A stretch of DNA of 64,000 bases from Marisediminitalea oceani (GTDB taxonomy: Bacteria; Pseudomonadota; Gammaproteobacteria; Enterobacterales; Alteromonadaceae): assembly GCF_003731635.1 (NCBI RefSeq), contig NZ_RCUA01000038.1:36230-100229 (forward strand), read 5' to 3'. Shown in pieces: positions 11,292 through 20,410 of this stretch; position 1 is the first letter of the stretch; each line of letters opens with the position of its first letter. The notes beneath the pieces are model-generated. The model did no database searches and was not told the DNA's origin. It saw nothing but the letters and a program-made list of their open reading frames with translations. The position numbers were made by a program, and so were the translations under genes.

Positions 11292-12194
11292 ATGGCCTGG
11301 CTCTCGTTACTCTCCATCGCCAAGGTAGCTTACTACCTTGGCGTTGTCAGTTTTATCGGCATGAATGCCATGCGCCTGTTTTTGCGCCATGGCCGTAGCA
11401 ATGATCTTACCGTGCACACTGACTGGCATAAGCCTGTTCTGCGTGCGCAGTGGGTGAGTTTATTCATCAGTCTTTTGGGAGCTTCAGCGGTAGTGCCGCT
11501 CTCAGCTGGTATGTTACTGGACGATGGGTTCAGCGGTATGACTGATAGCCTGATGCTGCAAATAAGCTGGCAATCCAGCATCGGCACTCAAACACAATTC
11601 CGACTGCTGGCTATCCTCATGGCAATGCTGTGTACGGCGTGGGGAAATAAGTTTTATACCGGCTCGAATACATCTTTAGCGTGGGTATGTAGCTGGCTTT
11701 TGACCAGTGCATTGTTTGCGGCGTCATTTACCTTCAGCGGGCACACAGCTGAAGCAAGCTGGCTTGCCAAATTGCTGGTGGCACTACATGTGTTAATGGC
11801 TGCATGGTGGCTTGGCAGTTTATATCCGCTTATTCGCCTGTGCCGGCTCGAGGATGTTGAGTTGCTGCGGAGGCAGCTTCACGCTTATGGTAATCAGGCT
11901 GCCCTGTGGGTCGGGTTATTGTTAGTCAGCGGTGCGGCTTTGTTTGCGTTACTGCTGCTAAACGTTCGTGGAGAGGTCAATACTGACTATTTGCTCGTGA
12001 TGGGCTGTAAATTAGTGCTGGTCGCAGTGATGTTAGGTTTTGCTGCGTATCATAAGTGGTATCTGGTGGCTAACCTGACGGTCAGCGAGGACCGTTGCAA
12101 AGTTAAAAAGTCTATCGTTGGCGAGGCGTTTATCGGCACTCTGGTGATTGTGATAACAGCAATATTAACCAGTAATTTTGGCATCGCGCACTAA
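11292..12194 (+). CDS. copD: CopD-family inner-membrane protein (copper transport)
   Basis: A 300-residue polytopic membrane protein with about eight helices. Typical CopD features are the internal FSGHTAEASWLAKLLVALHV segment with membrane His residues, AAWWLGSLYPL, and the late AYHKWYLVANL segment. CopD receives copper from CopC and is thought to pass it across the inner membrane. It is the last gene of the cluster and is followed closely by a strong terminator. The ribosome site is weak (about 20 nt after the copC stop), suggesting dependence on upstream translation. Confidence 0.87.
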   Translation: MAWLSLLSIAKVAYYLGVVSFIGMNAMRLFLRHGRSNDLTVHTDWHKPVLRAQWVSLFISLLGASAVVPLSAGMLLDDGFSGMTDSLMLQISWQSSIGTQTQFRLLAILMAMLCTAWGNKFYTGSNTSLAWVCSWLLTSALFAASFTFSGHTAEASWLAKLLVALHVLMAAWWLGSLYPLIRLCRLEDVELLRRQLHAYGNQAALWVGLLLVSGAALFALLLLNVRGEVNTDYLLVMGCKLVLVAVMLGFAAYHKWYLVANLTVSEDRCKVKKSIVGEAFIGTLVIVITAILTSNFGIAH

Positions 12195-12211
12195 CCTTTT
12201 CTGATAAAGAA

Positions 12212-12237
12212 ACGGCCAGTAGTGACTGGCCGTTTTT
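12212..12237 (+). terminator. Intrinsic terminator after copD
   Basis: Perfect 9-bp stem ACGGCCAGT / ACTGGCCGT with a 4-nt loop (AGTG), followed by TTTT. It lies 18 nt after the copD stop and closes the metal cluster transcript. Confidence 0.9.
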
Positions 12238-12285
12238 GTGTATGTGTTTTGTATGGCTGTTTTGTGAAATAGCAGCGAAGGCAAC

Positions 12286-13776
12286 TTAATAGAGGTTGCC
12301 TTCGCACACGTAAGTGATTTGCAGAAAGTCATCCAGTCCGTAATGTGAGCCCTCACGGCCATACCCTGAGGCCTTAACCCCGCCAAACGGCGCTACTTCA
12401 CTGGCCACTGCGCCTTCATTTACACCAATGACGCCAGCCTGAAGCTGTGCCTTAACGCGATGGATACGGCGATGGTCCTGGGTATAGAAATAGGCTGCCA
12501 GGCCATACTCGGTATTGTTGGCTTCTTCAATAGCTTCTTCTTCGCTGCTAAAGCGAAACAGCGGTAATACGGGCCCGAAGGTTTCTTCACTGAACAGCGC
12601 CATCTTGTTATGTGCTTCAGCAATCACTACGGGTTCAAAGAATAACCCTTCCCGGGGCTCAATGTTGCCGCACAGAATAATCCCGCCCTGGGCTTCGGCA
12701 TCTTTTACATGACCACTGATTTTATCGATGGCTTTTTGATTAATCATTGGGCCAATCTGGGTGTCATCATCGAATGGGTCTGCCACTTTCAGCGCCGCCA
12801 CCTTATCCACCAGGCGACTGGCAAATTCGTCGTAGATAGCATTAGCTACGTAAATACGATTAGGACAAACACAGGTTTGACCGCCGTTACGCAGTTTTGC
12901 AGCCATCAGGCCGGTAATGGCTGCGTCGATATCGCTGTCTTCAAAGACGATAAAGGGCGCATTACCGCCAAGCTCCAGCGACAGCTTTTTCAGCGAGCTG
13001 GCAGCGCGTTCTGCCAGATACCGCCCAACCTGAGTTGAGCCGGTAAAGCTTAGCTTTTTAACATGTACATCCTTGAGCCAGGCATCCACCGCAATAGCGG
13101 TTTGTTCTCGTGAAGCGGCAACCACGTTGATCACGCCGTCAGGAAAACCGGCCATTTCAGCCAGTTTTGCCATAGCCAGCGCGGTTAAGGGCGTATCTTC
13201 GGCGGGCTTTACCACTACGGTACAGCCTGCGGCCAGTGCCGGTGCAATCTTGCGAGCCAGCATGGCAAATGGGAAATTCCATGGCGTGATGACAGCAACC
13301 ACGCCAACCGGTCGTTTTTCTACCGTTTGCAGGCGACCAGGTACGCTATTGGGCAGGATATCGCCGCGCAGTTGCATGGCGAGCTGGGCAAACCATTTTA
13401 CATAGGACGCACCGTAGCCTACTTCGGCTTTAGCTTCAGCAAGGGGTTTACCCTGTTCAGAAGTCATAATGCATGCGAGATCATCGGTATGCTCGATAAT
13501 CAGCTGATGCCATTTTTCCAGTAAGTTAGCCCGTTCACGATGGGTCGTGAGTTGCCAACTGGCAAAAGCCTTTTTCGCTGAACGAGCGGCATTGGCTGCG
13601 TCTATGGCATCACTGTTAGCTACACCTGCAATACTGGCACCCGATGCCGGGTTAATGACTTCGTAGGTTTGCTGCGAAACAGCTTTCTGCCACTTGCCAT
13701 TAATGTAGTTTTTGGTGTTCAGTAGTAGCGGCTCGCTAAGTAGCGAGGCCAGATCAAATTGTTTCGTTTTACTCAT
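12286..13776 (-). CDS. gabD: NAD(P)-dependent succinate-semialdehyde dehydrogenase
   Basis: A 496-residue aldehyde dehydrogenase oxidising a semialdehyde (best match in style: succinate semialdehyde) to the acid. Visible landmarks are the cofactor motif TPWNFPF (164-170), FTGSTQVG (244-251), the general base E268 in LELGG and the nucleophile C302 in GGQTCVCPNR. The second Cys two residues on is typical of GabD. Its ATG overlaps the stop of the upstream dehydrogenase gene (TAATG), so it is the third gene of a coupled operon after the aminotransferase, which would supply the semialdehyde. Confidence 0.9.
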   Translation of the reverse strand: MSKTKQFDLASLLSEPLLLNTKNYINGKWQKAVSQQTYEVINPASGASIAGVANSDAIDAANAARSAKKAFASWQLTTHRERANLLEKWHQLIIEHTDDLACIMTSEQGKPLAEAKAEVGYGASYVKWFAQLAMQLRGDILPNSVPGRLQTVEKRPVGVVAVITPWNFPFAMLARKIAPALAAGCTVVVKPAEDTPLTALAMAKLAEMAGFPDGVINVVAASREQTAIAVDAWLKDVHVKKLSFTGSTQVGRYLAERAASSLKKLSLELGGNAPFIVFEDSDIDAAITGLMAAKLRNGGQTCVCPNRIYVANAIYDEFASRLVDKVAALKVADPFDDDTQIGPMINQKAIDKISGHVKDAEAQGGIILCGNIEPREGLFFEPVVIAEAHNKMALFSEETFGPVLPLFRFSSEEEAIEEANNTEYGLAAYFYTQDHRRIHRVKAQLQAGVIGVNEGAVASEVAPFGGVKASGYGREGSHYGLDDFLQITYVCEGNLY

Positions 13777-14852
13777 TACAGATTCGCCAGGATTGCGTCG
13801 CCCATGGTCTGAGTGCTTGCCTCACCGCCTAAGTCCGGGGTTAGCGTAGCGCCTTTCAGGGTCTTCTCAATGGCGGTAACGATAGCATCGTGCGCACTGG
13901 CACCGGCGCCACTATCCTGGGTCAGGAAGCTAAGCATTAAGGCGCCGGACCAAATCATGCCGATAGGGTTAGCGATATTTTTGCCATAGATATCCGGCGC
14001 AGAGCCATGGACGGGTTCAAATAAAGAAGGAAATTTACGCTCCGGGTTGAGGTTGGCAGAAGGCGCCAAACCGATAGTGCCGGTACACGCAGGCCCTAAG
14101 TCCGACAAAATATCGCCAAACAGGTTGGATGCCACTACCACATCAAAGCGCTCAGGGTTCATTACAAACCGGGCTGAGAGGATATCGATGTGCTGCTTGG
14201 TCCAGCTGATTTCAGGATAATCTTGTGCTACTGCCTCGGCACGCGAGTCCCACCAGGGCATGCTGATAGCCATGCCGTTGCTTTTTGTGGCCACTGTTAA
14301 GTTTTTCGCTGCACGGCGCATGGCGGTTTCGAAGGCGTATTTTAATACGCGGTTGGTACCATGACGGCTGAAGACCGATTGTTGTAATACCACTTCGCGA
14401 TCGGTGCCTTCATACATGATGCCACCGATAGAGGAATATTCACCTTCGGTGTTTTCCCGTACCACGATAAAGTCGATTTCGTCGGCCTTGGGTGTTGAAA
14501 GAGCGCATTTAACGCCTTCAAAAGTTCGGACCGGGCGCATGTTGATGTACTGATCAAACTCGCGACGAAAGGTCAGAATAGACCCCCACAGTGAGATATG
14601 GTCGGGCACGGTATCCGGCCAGCCAACGGCACCAAAGTAAATGGCGTCCATATCGCCCACAATGTCTTTCCAATTTTCCGGCATCATGCGGTTATGTTCG
14701 AGGTAGTAGTCGCAACCGCCCCAGTCAAAATTATGGAAGTTGAGGCTTAAACCAAACTTTTCAGCCGCTGCCTGAACAACCTTCAGACCTTCCGGCATGA
14801 CTTCTTTACCAATACCGTCTCCGGCAATCACGGCGATGTTACAAGTGGTCAT
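13776..14852 (-). CDS. Tartrate / D-malate dehydrogenase-type decarboxylating dehydrogenase
   Basis: A 358-residue member of the isocitrate/isopropylmalate dehydrogenase family. The N-terminus (IAVIAGDGIGKEVMPEG) and VRENTEGEYSSIGG match the tartrate dehydrogenase (TtuC/DmlA/YeaU) branch, which oxidises D-malate, tartrate or related 2-hydroxyacids with NAD and Mn. Metal-binding Asp residues occur in ASNLFGDILSDLG, and the cofactor segment is FEPVHGSAPDIYGKNIANP. It is sandwiched between an aminotransferase and gabD with 1-nt stop/start overlaps (TAATG) on both sides. The true substrate may therefore be a hydroxyacid formed in the same pathway. Confidence 0.88.
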   Translation of the reverse strand: MTTCNIAVIAGDGIGKEVMPEGLKVVQAAAEKFGLSLNFHNFDWGGCDYYLEHNRMMPENWKDIVGDMDAIYFGAVGWPDTVPDHISLWGSILTFRREFDQYINMRPVRTFEGVKCALSTPKADEIDFIVVRENTEGEYSSIGGIMYEGTDREVVLQQSVFSRHGTNRVLKYAFETAMRRAAKNLTVATKSNGMAISMPWWDSRAEAVAQDYPEISWTKQHIDILSARFVMNPERFDVVVASNLFGDILSDLGPACTGTIGLAPSANLNPERKFPSLFEPVHGSAPDIYGKNIANPIGMIWSGALMLSFLTQDSGAGASAHDAIVTAIEKTLKGATLTPDLGGEASTQTMGDAILANL

Positions 14853-16228
14853 TAGCCTTTCATCTCCTGTTTTACAATGTCGAGTTCCAGTACTTCATCG
14901 AGGGTGAGCTGTAAGCGTTCAAACAACGCGTCGAAGTCTGATTCGGTGAAGCACAGTGCCGGCGCAAAGCCGAGGATATTGTCGCCAAACGCACGGAAAA
15001 TAAGTTTATGTTTCCAGGCGATGTCAGCAATGGTCTCGTTTAACTTCAGAGCCGGGTCAAACTGGCGTTTGGTGGCCTTATCGGCAACCAGTTCGACTGC
15101 GCCTAATAAGCCAATGCTGCGCGCGTCGCCAACTAAAGGATGAGCCATGCAGGCGTTTAATTTAGCTTCAAAATAAGGCGCTACAGACTGTGCATGAGCC
15201 AGCATGCTTTCTTCATAAATTTTAATGACTTCCAGTGCTACTGCGGCACTTACCGGATGGGCAGAATAGGTTTGTCCATGACCCACCACCGCCGCTTTGT
15301 TAGGGCCATCTGCAATACCATTAAATATTTCGTCTGACATTAGCACGGCGCCCATAGGGGCATAACCGGAGGTCAGACCTTTGGCAATGGTCATTAAATC
15401 AGGCTCAACGCCTTCATGCTCGCAGGCAAACATTTTGCCGGTACGGCCAAAGCCGGTAATTACTTCATCCACCAGAAACAGAATACCTAACCTTTTACAG
15501 GTATCGGCGATGGCTTTAAGCCAGCCCTTCGGAGGCACAATAACGCCACCAGAACCCACCACCGGTTCGCAGAAGAACGCAGCCACATTATCGGCGCCAA
15601 TCTCTGCAACCTTGTCTTCCAGTTCCTTAACCGAGGCGGCAATAAGCTCTTCGCCGGTAGTGAATTCGCTGCGGTATAAATAAGGGCAGCTGATTTTATG
15701 TTGCTGTGGCGTAGGGACGTCGAAGTTAGCATGAAACGCTGGCAATCCGGTTATACCGGCGCCGGTAGACGATGAGCCGTGGTAGCCGCGCTGCAGTGAT
15801 ATAATATGTTTCTTAGTGGGTTTGCCGATGGCATTAAAATAATGGGTGATGTAGCGAATGGCCGCATCCACCGCATCAGAACCGCCCAACGAGAAGTAGA
15901 CGTGCTGCAACGATGAAGGCGTCATTGATACCAGCTTTTCTGCCAATACAATGGCAGGCTCACTGCCAAAACCGAAATAGCCGGTAGCGTAGGGCAGGGT
16001 GGTCATCTGTGTGATAGCCGCATCAACTACTCGTTGCTGGCCATAGCCGATATTTACACACCACAAACCGGCAAAAGCATCCAGATAGGTATTGCCATCA
16101 GCGGCGGTTAACCAGGCCCCATCACCGGATGTCAGTATCTTCACGCCTTTTTCCTGATGATCGCGAAAATTGGATACTGGATGGACGAGATATTTACTGT
16201 CCAGATCTGTCAAAGCAGGCGTTTGCAT
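14852..16228 (-). CDS. Class III PLP-dependent omega-aminotransferase
   Basis: A 458-residue fold-type I aminotransferase (aspartate aminotransferase family by common annotation). The PLP lysine is K283 in IAKGLTSGYAPMGAV, and the cofactor Asp is D254 in LVDEVITGFGRTG. The substrate-side segments GLWCVNIGYG and GYHGSSSTGAG resemble beta-alanine, putrescine or taurine:pyruvate aminotransferases. It is first in an operon with a hydroxyacid dehydrogenase and GabD, so the likely flow is amine to semialdehyde to carboxylic acid. The exact amine cannot be read from sequence. Confidence 0.9.
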   Translation of the reverse strand: MQTPALTDLDSKYLVHPVSNFRDHQEKGVKILTSGDGAWLTAADGNTYLDAFAGLWCVNIGYGQQRVVDAAITQMTTLPYATGYFGFGSEPAIVLAEKLVSMTPSSLQHVYFSLGGSDAVDAAIRYITHYFNAIGKPTKKHIISLQRGYHGSSSTGAGITGLPAFHANFDVPTPQQHKISCPYLYRSEFTTGEELIAASVKELEDKVAEIGADNVAAFFCEPVVGSGGVIVPPKGWLKAIADTCKRLGILFLVDEVITGFGRTGKMFACEHEGVEPDLMTIAKGLTSGYAPMGAVLMSDEIFNGIADGPNKAAVVGHGQTYSAHPVSAAVALEVIKIYEESMLAHAQSVAPYFEAKLNACMAHPLVGDARSIGLLGAVELVADKATKRQFDPALKLNETIADIAWKHKLIFRAFGDNILGFAPALCFTESDFDALFERLQLTLDEVLELDIVKQEMKG

Positions 16229-16772
16229 GATTAATTTCCATTTTTATTGTATTGCAGAGTAGAAGGCTGCAAGGCAACGTCGGTCACTCTTTTATACTTG
16301 ATAACAAGGAATACACCTGAAACATGAAAAGGTGTATTGGTTATATCAGTCATGTTAACGGGCATTGCGGTGTAAAAACTGTCGATAGCCGGTAAAGAAA
16401 AGCGGTGAAATATTGTTTTTCTGCTGTTCTCAGCAAAATCTGCTGTGCCGTTTGGGCGAAGATAAATTGCAGCGATAAGCTTTTAAAGTTTGATTGTACT
16501 GTCATTCCCCTCCAGGCGCGCATTGCAGCGTGAATGGGGCGGGAAAGGCTATAAAGCTGGCTGAAATGGTCGGCTTTGTAATCATTATCGTTGTAGTTCA
16601 GGATGCAGCATAGTCTGCTGATTGACACCTTAAAACAGAATTCACATTGCAAACTGCGGATTTAATTTGGCATTTAATGAGTGCCGGCGCATGGTGTAAT
16701 AGATTTGAAACAAGTACGTCGCTGTAAAGCAAAAACAAGTACTGAAACGAACAACAACTGCTGGAAAGAACA
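16229..16772. other. 544-nt divergent intergenic region between the two catabolic operons
   Basis: No convincing gene is seen. The region must hold promoters for the aminotransferase operon (leftward) and the HAD/oxidase/ABC operon (rightward). Its only strong structure is the inverted repeat at 16310-16338. An antisense frame of about 100 codons at 16350-16652 has a Cys/Ser-rich, non-protein-like composition and is not called. Confidence 0.6.
16310..16338. promoter_or_regulatory. Inverted repeat, candidate operator for the catabolic operons
   Basis: AATACACCT and AGGTGTATT form a perfect 9-bp dyad separated by 11 nt, 82 nt upstream of the aminotransferase start. The arm spacing (about two helical turns between arm centres) suits a dimeric regulator. 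No T-run follows, so it is not a terminator. No regulator gene is nearby. Confidence 0.5.
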
Positions 16773-17444
16773 ATGAGTGTATTTAAGCCCAAGTATATTA
16801 GCTTCGACTGCTACGGCACCCTGATTTATTTTGAGATGGCGCCTATGGCGCAAAAACTGTTTGCCGATCGCATTACTGAGGCGCAAATGCCACATTTTGT
16901 GAAAGACTTCTCGGCCTATCGGCTCGATGAAGTGCTGGGCGCGTGGAAGCCTTATCAGGAAGTTATCCGCAATGCGGTTACCCGTTTATGTAAAAAATGG
17001 GGCATTGAATACCGTGACGAAGACAGTATTGCTATCTATAACGCAGTACCGACCTGGGGCCCGCATCCGGACGTTGTAGAACCACTGAAAAAAGTGGCAG
17101 CGGAAATTCCGTTAGTCATACTGTCTAACGCTATGAATGAACAAATTCACTCAAACGTGGCTAATCTGGAAGCGCCGTTTGCTCATGTTTATACCGCCGA
17201 GCAAGCTCAGGCCTACAAGCCGCGTCTGCAAGCGTTTGAGTACATGCTGGATAACCTGGGTTGTAACCCTGAGGACATTCTGCATGTGTCTTCAAGTTTC
17301 CGCTACGATCTGATGTCGGCGCATGACATTGGTATTAAGAACAAGGTTTGGGTTAACCGCGGTCATGAACCGGCCAACCCATTCTATGGCTACACTGAAA
17401 TTCAGGATATCAGCGGACTGCCCGGCGTAGTTGGCCTGGAGTAA
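16773..17444 (+). CDS. HAD-superfamily hydrolase, haloacid dehalogenase type II
   Basis: A 223-residue HAD enzyme. Motif I with the nucleophilic Asp is FDCYGTLIYFE (residues 9-19), motif II is ILSNAMNEQ, and the Lys of motif III lies in AQAYKPRLQAFEYML. Motif IV is SSFRYDLMSAHDIG. Type II dehalogenases hydrolyse L-2-haloacids, but many family members act on other small substrates. SD GGAAAG lies about 6 nt upstream. It is the first gene of a rightward operon with an FAD oxidase and an ABC importer, so its substrate is probably a breakdown product of the imported compound. Confidence 0.88.
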   Translation: MSVFKPKYISFDCYGTLIYFEMAPMAQKLFADRITEAQMPHFVKDFSAYRLDEVLGAWKPYQEVIRNAVTRLCKKWGIEYRDEDSIAIYNAVPTWGPHPDVVEPLKKVAAEIPLVILSNAMNEQIHSNVANLEAPFAHVYTAEQAQAYKPRLQAFEYMLDNLGCNPEDILHVSSSFRYDLMSAHDIGIKNKVWVNRGHEPANPFYGYTEIQDISGLPGVVGLE

Positions 17445-17452
17445 AGCATTCG

Positions 17453-18730
17453 ATGAAAAGCGCGTCTTTCTGGCTGGATACAGCCCCGACTATAAGCACA
17501 ACTGAATCGGCATTACCTGAACAGCCCGTCGATGTACTGGTGGTTGGTGGTGGCTTTACCGGATTATCCTCGGCGCTGGCGTTAGCCAAGCGAGGCGCTT
17601 CTGTGGCGCTTTGTGAAGCTGGTGTGGTAGGCGGTGAAGCGTCAGGTCGCAACGGCGGGCAGTGCAATAATGGCACCGCTCAGGATTATGCCGGTTTGGT
17701 TGCCGCTTATGGCGAACAAAAGGCGCAGTCTTTTTATCAGTTTTACAATCAGGCAGTAGACTCGGTAGAACGTATTGTCAGTAGCGAAAATATTGACTGT
17801 GATTTTCGCCGGGCGGGTAAAATCAAACTCGCCGCCAAGCCTGAGCATTTCGACAAATTGGTTCGCACCCATGAAGCGCTGACTAAAGCCGTGGATCCTG
17901 AAGCCAGTTTGCTCGATGCTACGGCTTTACAACAGGAAATCGGCTCTGATCAGTTTTATGGCGGGTTACTAACGCCTAAAGGCGCGCAACTGCATGTGGG
18001 CAAAATGGTATATGGGTTGGCAACTCGCTGTCTGGAAAAGGGCGTGGCCATTTTTCAGCATCAACCGGTTATCAAAATTGATAAAACCGGTGAGCAAAGC
18101 TGGGTAGTCACCACTCCACAGCAAACCATTAAAGCGAAAGCGATTCTTATCGCTACTGGCGGCAGCGGACCGGGGCCATTTAGTTGGTTTCGACGTCGAA
18201 TAGTGCCGGTGGGCAGTTTTGCCGTGACCACGGAACCATTAAGTGAGGATTTGTGTGCCTCGCTGTTTCCGGGCAATCGCTCTTACGTAACCAGTAAAAA
18301 TATCGGCAATTACTTCCGCTTAACCGCTGACCGGCGTTTACTGTTCGGCGGCCGGGCGCGATTTGCGGTATCGAATCCGCGCTCTGATCTAAAAAGTGGT
18401 GAGATCCTGCGCCAGTCGCTGGATGACATGTTTCCACAACTGGCCAGCAGTAAAATTGATTACTGCTGGGGCGGCACGGTGGATATGAGCGCTGATCGCT
18501 TGCCCAAAGTTGGCGAGCACCAGGGCATGTTTTATGCCATGGGCTACAGCGGTCACGGCGTGCAAATGGCGATTCATATGGGCGAGGTGATGGCCGATAT
18601 CATCGACGGTAAGTCGGTTGACTGCCCTTGGCTCACCACCCAATGGCCAGCCGTGCCTTTTCATTTTGGTAAACCCTGGTTTTTACCTTTCGTCGGCATG
18701 TATTACAAAGTGCAGGATATGCTGCACTAG
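17453..18730 (+). CDS. FAD-dependent amine/amino-acid oxidoreductase (DadA/PuuB-like)
   Basis: A 425-residue flavoenzyme of the DAO family. The dinucleotide fold is VDVLVVGGGFTGLSSALALA (residues 24-43), followed by EASGRNGGQCNNG, a contact typical of gamma-glutamylputrescine and related amine oxidases. The C-terminal FAD contact is YSGHGVQMAIHMGE. Start ATG at 17453 is 8 nt after the HAD stop. It would oxidise a C-N bond of the substrate brought in by the downstream importer. A second, distinct DAO-family gene lies at 30754-32076. Confidence 0.88.
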   Translation: MKSASFWLDTAPTISTTESALPEQPVDVLVVGGGFTGLSSALALAKRGASVALCEAGVVGGEASGRNGGQCNNGTAQDYAGLVAAYGEQKAQSFYQFYNQAVDSVERIVSSENIDCDFRRAGKIKLAAKPEHFDKLVRTHEALTKAVDPEASLLDATALQQEIGSDQFYGGLLTPKGAQLHVGKMVYGLATRCLEKGVAIFQHQPVIKIDKTGEQSWVVTTPQQTIKAKAILIATGGSGPGPFSWFRRRIVPVGSFAVTTEPLSEDLCASLFPGNRSYVTSKNIGNYFRLTADRRLLFGGRARFAVSNPRSDLKSGEILRQSLDDMFPQLASSKIDYCWGGTVDMSADRLPKVGEHQGMFYAMGYSGHGVQMAIHMGEVMADIIDGKSVDCPWLTTQWPAVPFHFGKPWFLPFVGMYYKVQDMLH

Positions 18731-18771
18731 TGTTTCGTAATCGCCTGAACCGTAATTTATAGGGGAAGACC

Positions 18772-20391
18772 ATGACCAATAAGCGTCTCCAAGCTGCCGC
18801 CATGCACAAGGTTGCGGAGCAACACTCAGGTAGTCGCAGAGCGTTACTCAAATCACTCGGCGCTGCCGGGTTAGTAACCGCGGCCAGCGGCCTTGCTTTA
18901 CCTGCCCATGTACTGGCTCAAATGAGTAATGAACAACCGCCGGCTAAACCCCGGTATGGCGGACGGATCCGGGTGGCAACTAATTCGATGTCAACCAAAG
19001 ATACTCTGGATCCGGCCAAAGCCTCGTTGAGTACCGACTACGTCCGTATTTATATGGTTTACAGTGGGCTGACTCAATTTAACCGTGAGTTGGGTGCAGA
19101 CCCGGCGCTGGCTGAAACCTTTGAATCAGAGGATCAGCAAAACTGGCAGGTTACCTTGCGCAGCGGCGTAACTTTTCATGATGGTAAAAGCCTGACTCCC
19201 CAAGATGTGGTGTATTCACTGCTGCGTCATAAGGATCCAGCGGTGACATCCCGGGCGGCGCCAATTGCGGCTCAGTTTAAAGAAGTGGTCGTTACCGGGC
19301 CAATGAGTCTGCGTATTACGTTACATGCCCCAAACGCAGATTTACCGGTGATGCTCGCTTCGTCTAACTTTTGTATTGTGGCCGATGGCACCACGGATTT
19401 CTCGCAAACCGCCAATGGCACCGGCCCTTATCGATTAAAGGAATTTTCCGCCGGGGTGCGTACCGTTGGTGAGAAGAACCCGAATTTCTGGAAGCCGGGT
19501 AAACCGTATCTGGATGAAATAGAGCTGGTGGGGATTGCCGATGAATCCTCGCGGGTGAATGCGTTACTCTCTGGTGATATTCAAATGGCGTTGGCGATAA
19601 ACCCGCGTTCAACCAAACGGGTGCGCCGTTCGGGCACGGCTGACATCATGCAGACCGAATCCAGTTTGTATACCAATCTGATCATGCGTCAGGATGCTTA
19701 CCCCACCAATAACCCGGATTTTGTGTTGGCAGTAAAGTACATGATGAACCGCGAGCTTATCCAGCGCGCGCTGTTCAGAGGGTACGCCACCATTGCTAAT
19801 GACCATCCGGTGGCGCCAAGTCATAAGTACTTCAACCACGAGTTACCGCAACGCCCCTATGATATAGACCGTGCTAAGTACCATCTTAAAAAAGCCGGTT
19901 TAACCGGTGCCAGAGTGCCGGTGTTCGCGTCTCCTGCCGCGGAAGGTTCGGTAGATATGGCCGCCTTGTTGCAATTATCCGGTATTGAAGCCGGCATGCA
20001 CTTTGGCATTAACCGTGTACCGGCCGATGGCTACTGGTCAAATCACTGGATGAAGCATCCACTGGGGTTCGGCAATATTAATCCGCGGGTTAGTCTGGAT
20101 GAGCTGTTCAGCCTGTTCTACAAATCAGACGCACCGTGGAACGAATCTGGCTGGAATAACCGGCAGTTTGATCAGTTACTGGCGGCGGCACGGGGCGAAG
20201 GTGATGAGGCAAAACGTAAACAGATGTACTGGGATATGCAGGAGCTCATCAGTGAGCAATGCGGAACGAGTATCCCGGTATTTATGAATCTTATCGATGG
20301 TCATGATAAACGCATCAAAGGTAATTTCCCTATCCCGACAGGCGGATTGATGGGGTATAGCTTTGCCGAATATGTCTGGCTGGACGCCTGA
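18772..20391 (+). CDS. ABC importer substrate-binding protein, peptide/opine type (DppA-like), Tat-exported
   Basis: A 539-residue solute-binding protein of the SBP_bac_5 family. The N-terminus has a twin-arginine signal (SRRALLKSLG at 21-30) and a hydrophobic stretch to about 49 (HVLAQ). That suggests folding before export, which is uncommon for this family. The family motif is DTLDPAKASLSTDY with later FHDGKSLTPQDVVYSLLRH. Relatives bind peptides, opines, glutathione or other amino compounds. It precedes two permeases and a double ATPase, a complete importer. Confidence 0.9.
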   Translation: MTNKRLQAAAMHKVAEQHSGSRRALLKSLGAAGLVTAASGLALPAHVLAQMSNEQPPAKPRYGGRIRVATNSMSTKDTLDPAKASLSTDYVRIYMVYSGLTQFNRELGADPALAETFESEDQQNWQVTLRSGVTFHDGKSLTPQDVVYSLLRHKDPAVTSRAAPIAAQFKEVVVTGPMSLRITLHAPNADLPVMLASSNFCIVADGTTDFSQTANGTGPYRLKEFSAGVRTVGEKNPNFWKPGKPYLDEIELVGIADESSRVNALLSGDIQMALAINPRSTKRVRRSGTADIMQTESSLYTNLIMRQDAYPTNNPDFVLAVKYMMNRELIQRALFRGYATIANDHPVAPSHKYFNHELPQRPYDIDRAKYHLKKAGLTGARVPVFASPAAEGSVDMAALLQLSGIEAGMHFGINRVPADGYWSNHWMKHPLGFGNINPRVSLDELFSLFYKSDAPWNESGWNNRQFDQLLAAARGEGDEAKRKQMYWDMQELISEQCGTSIPVFMNLIDGHDKRIKGNFPIPTGGLMGYSFAEYVWLDA

Positions 20392-20410
20392 TTTTCTTAA
20401 GGAGTTATCA

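Noticed and set aside
10887..12194. Classic copABCD copper resistance operon
   Set aside because: No CopA oxidase or CopB is present; CopC and CopD with HupE and DUF4198 fit uptake better.
16350..16652. 100-codon minus-strand frame in the divergent gap
   Set aside because: Odd composition, no ribosome site and it lies in the expected promoter region.
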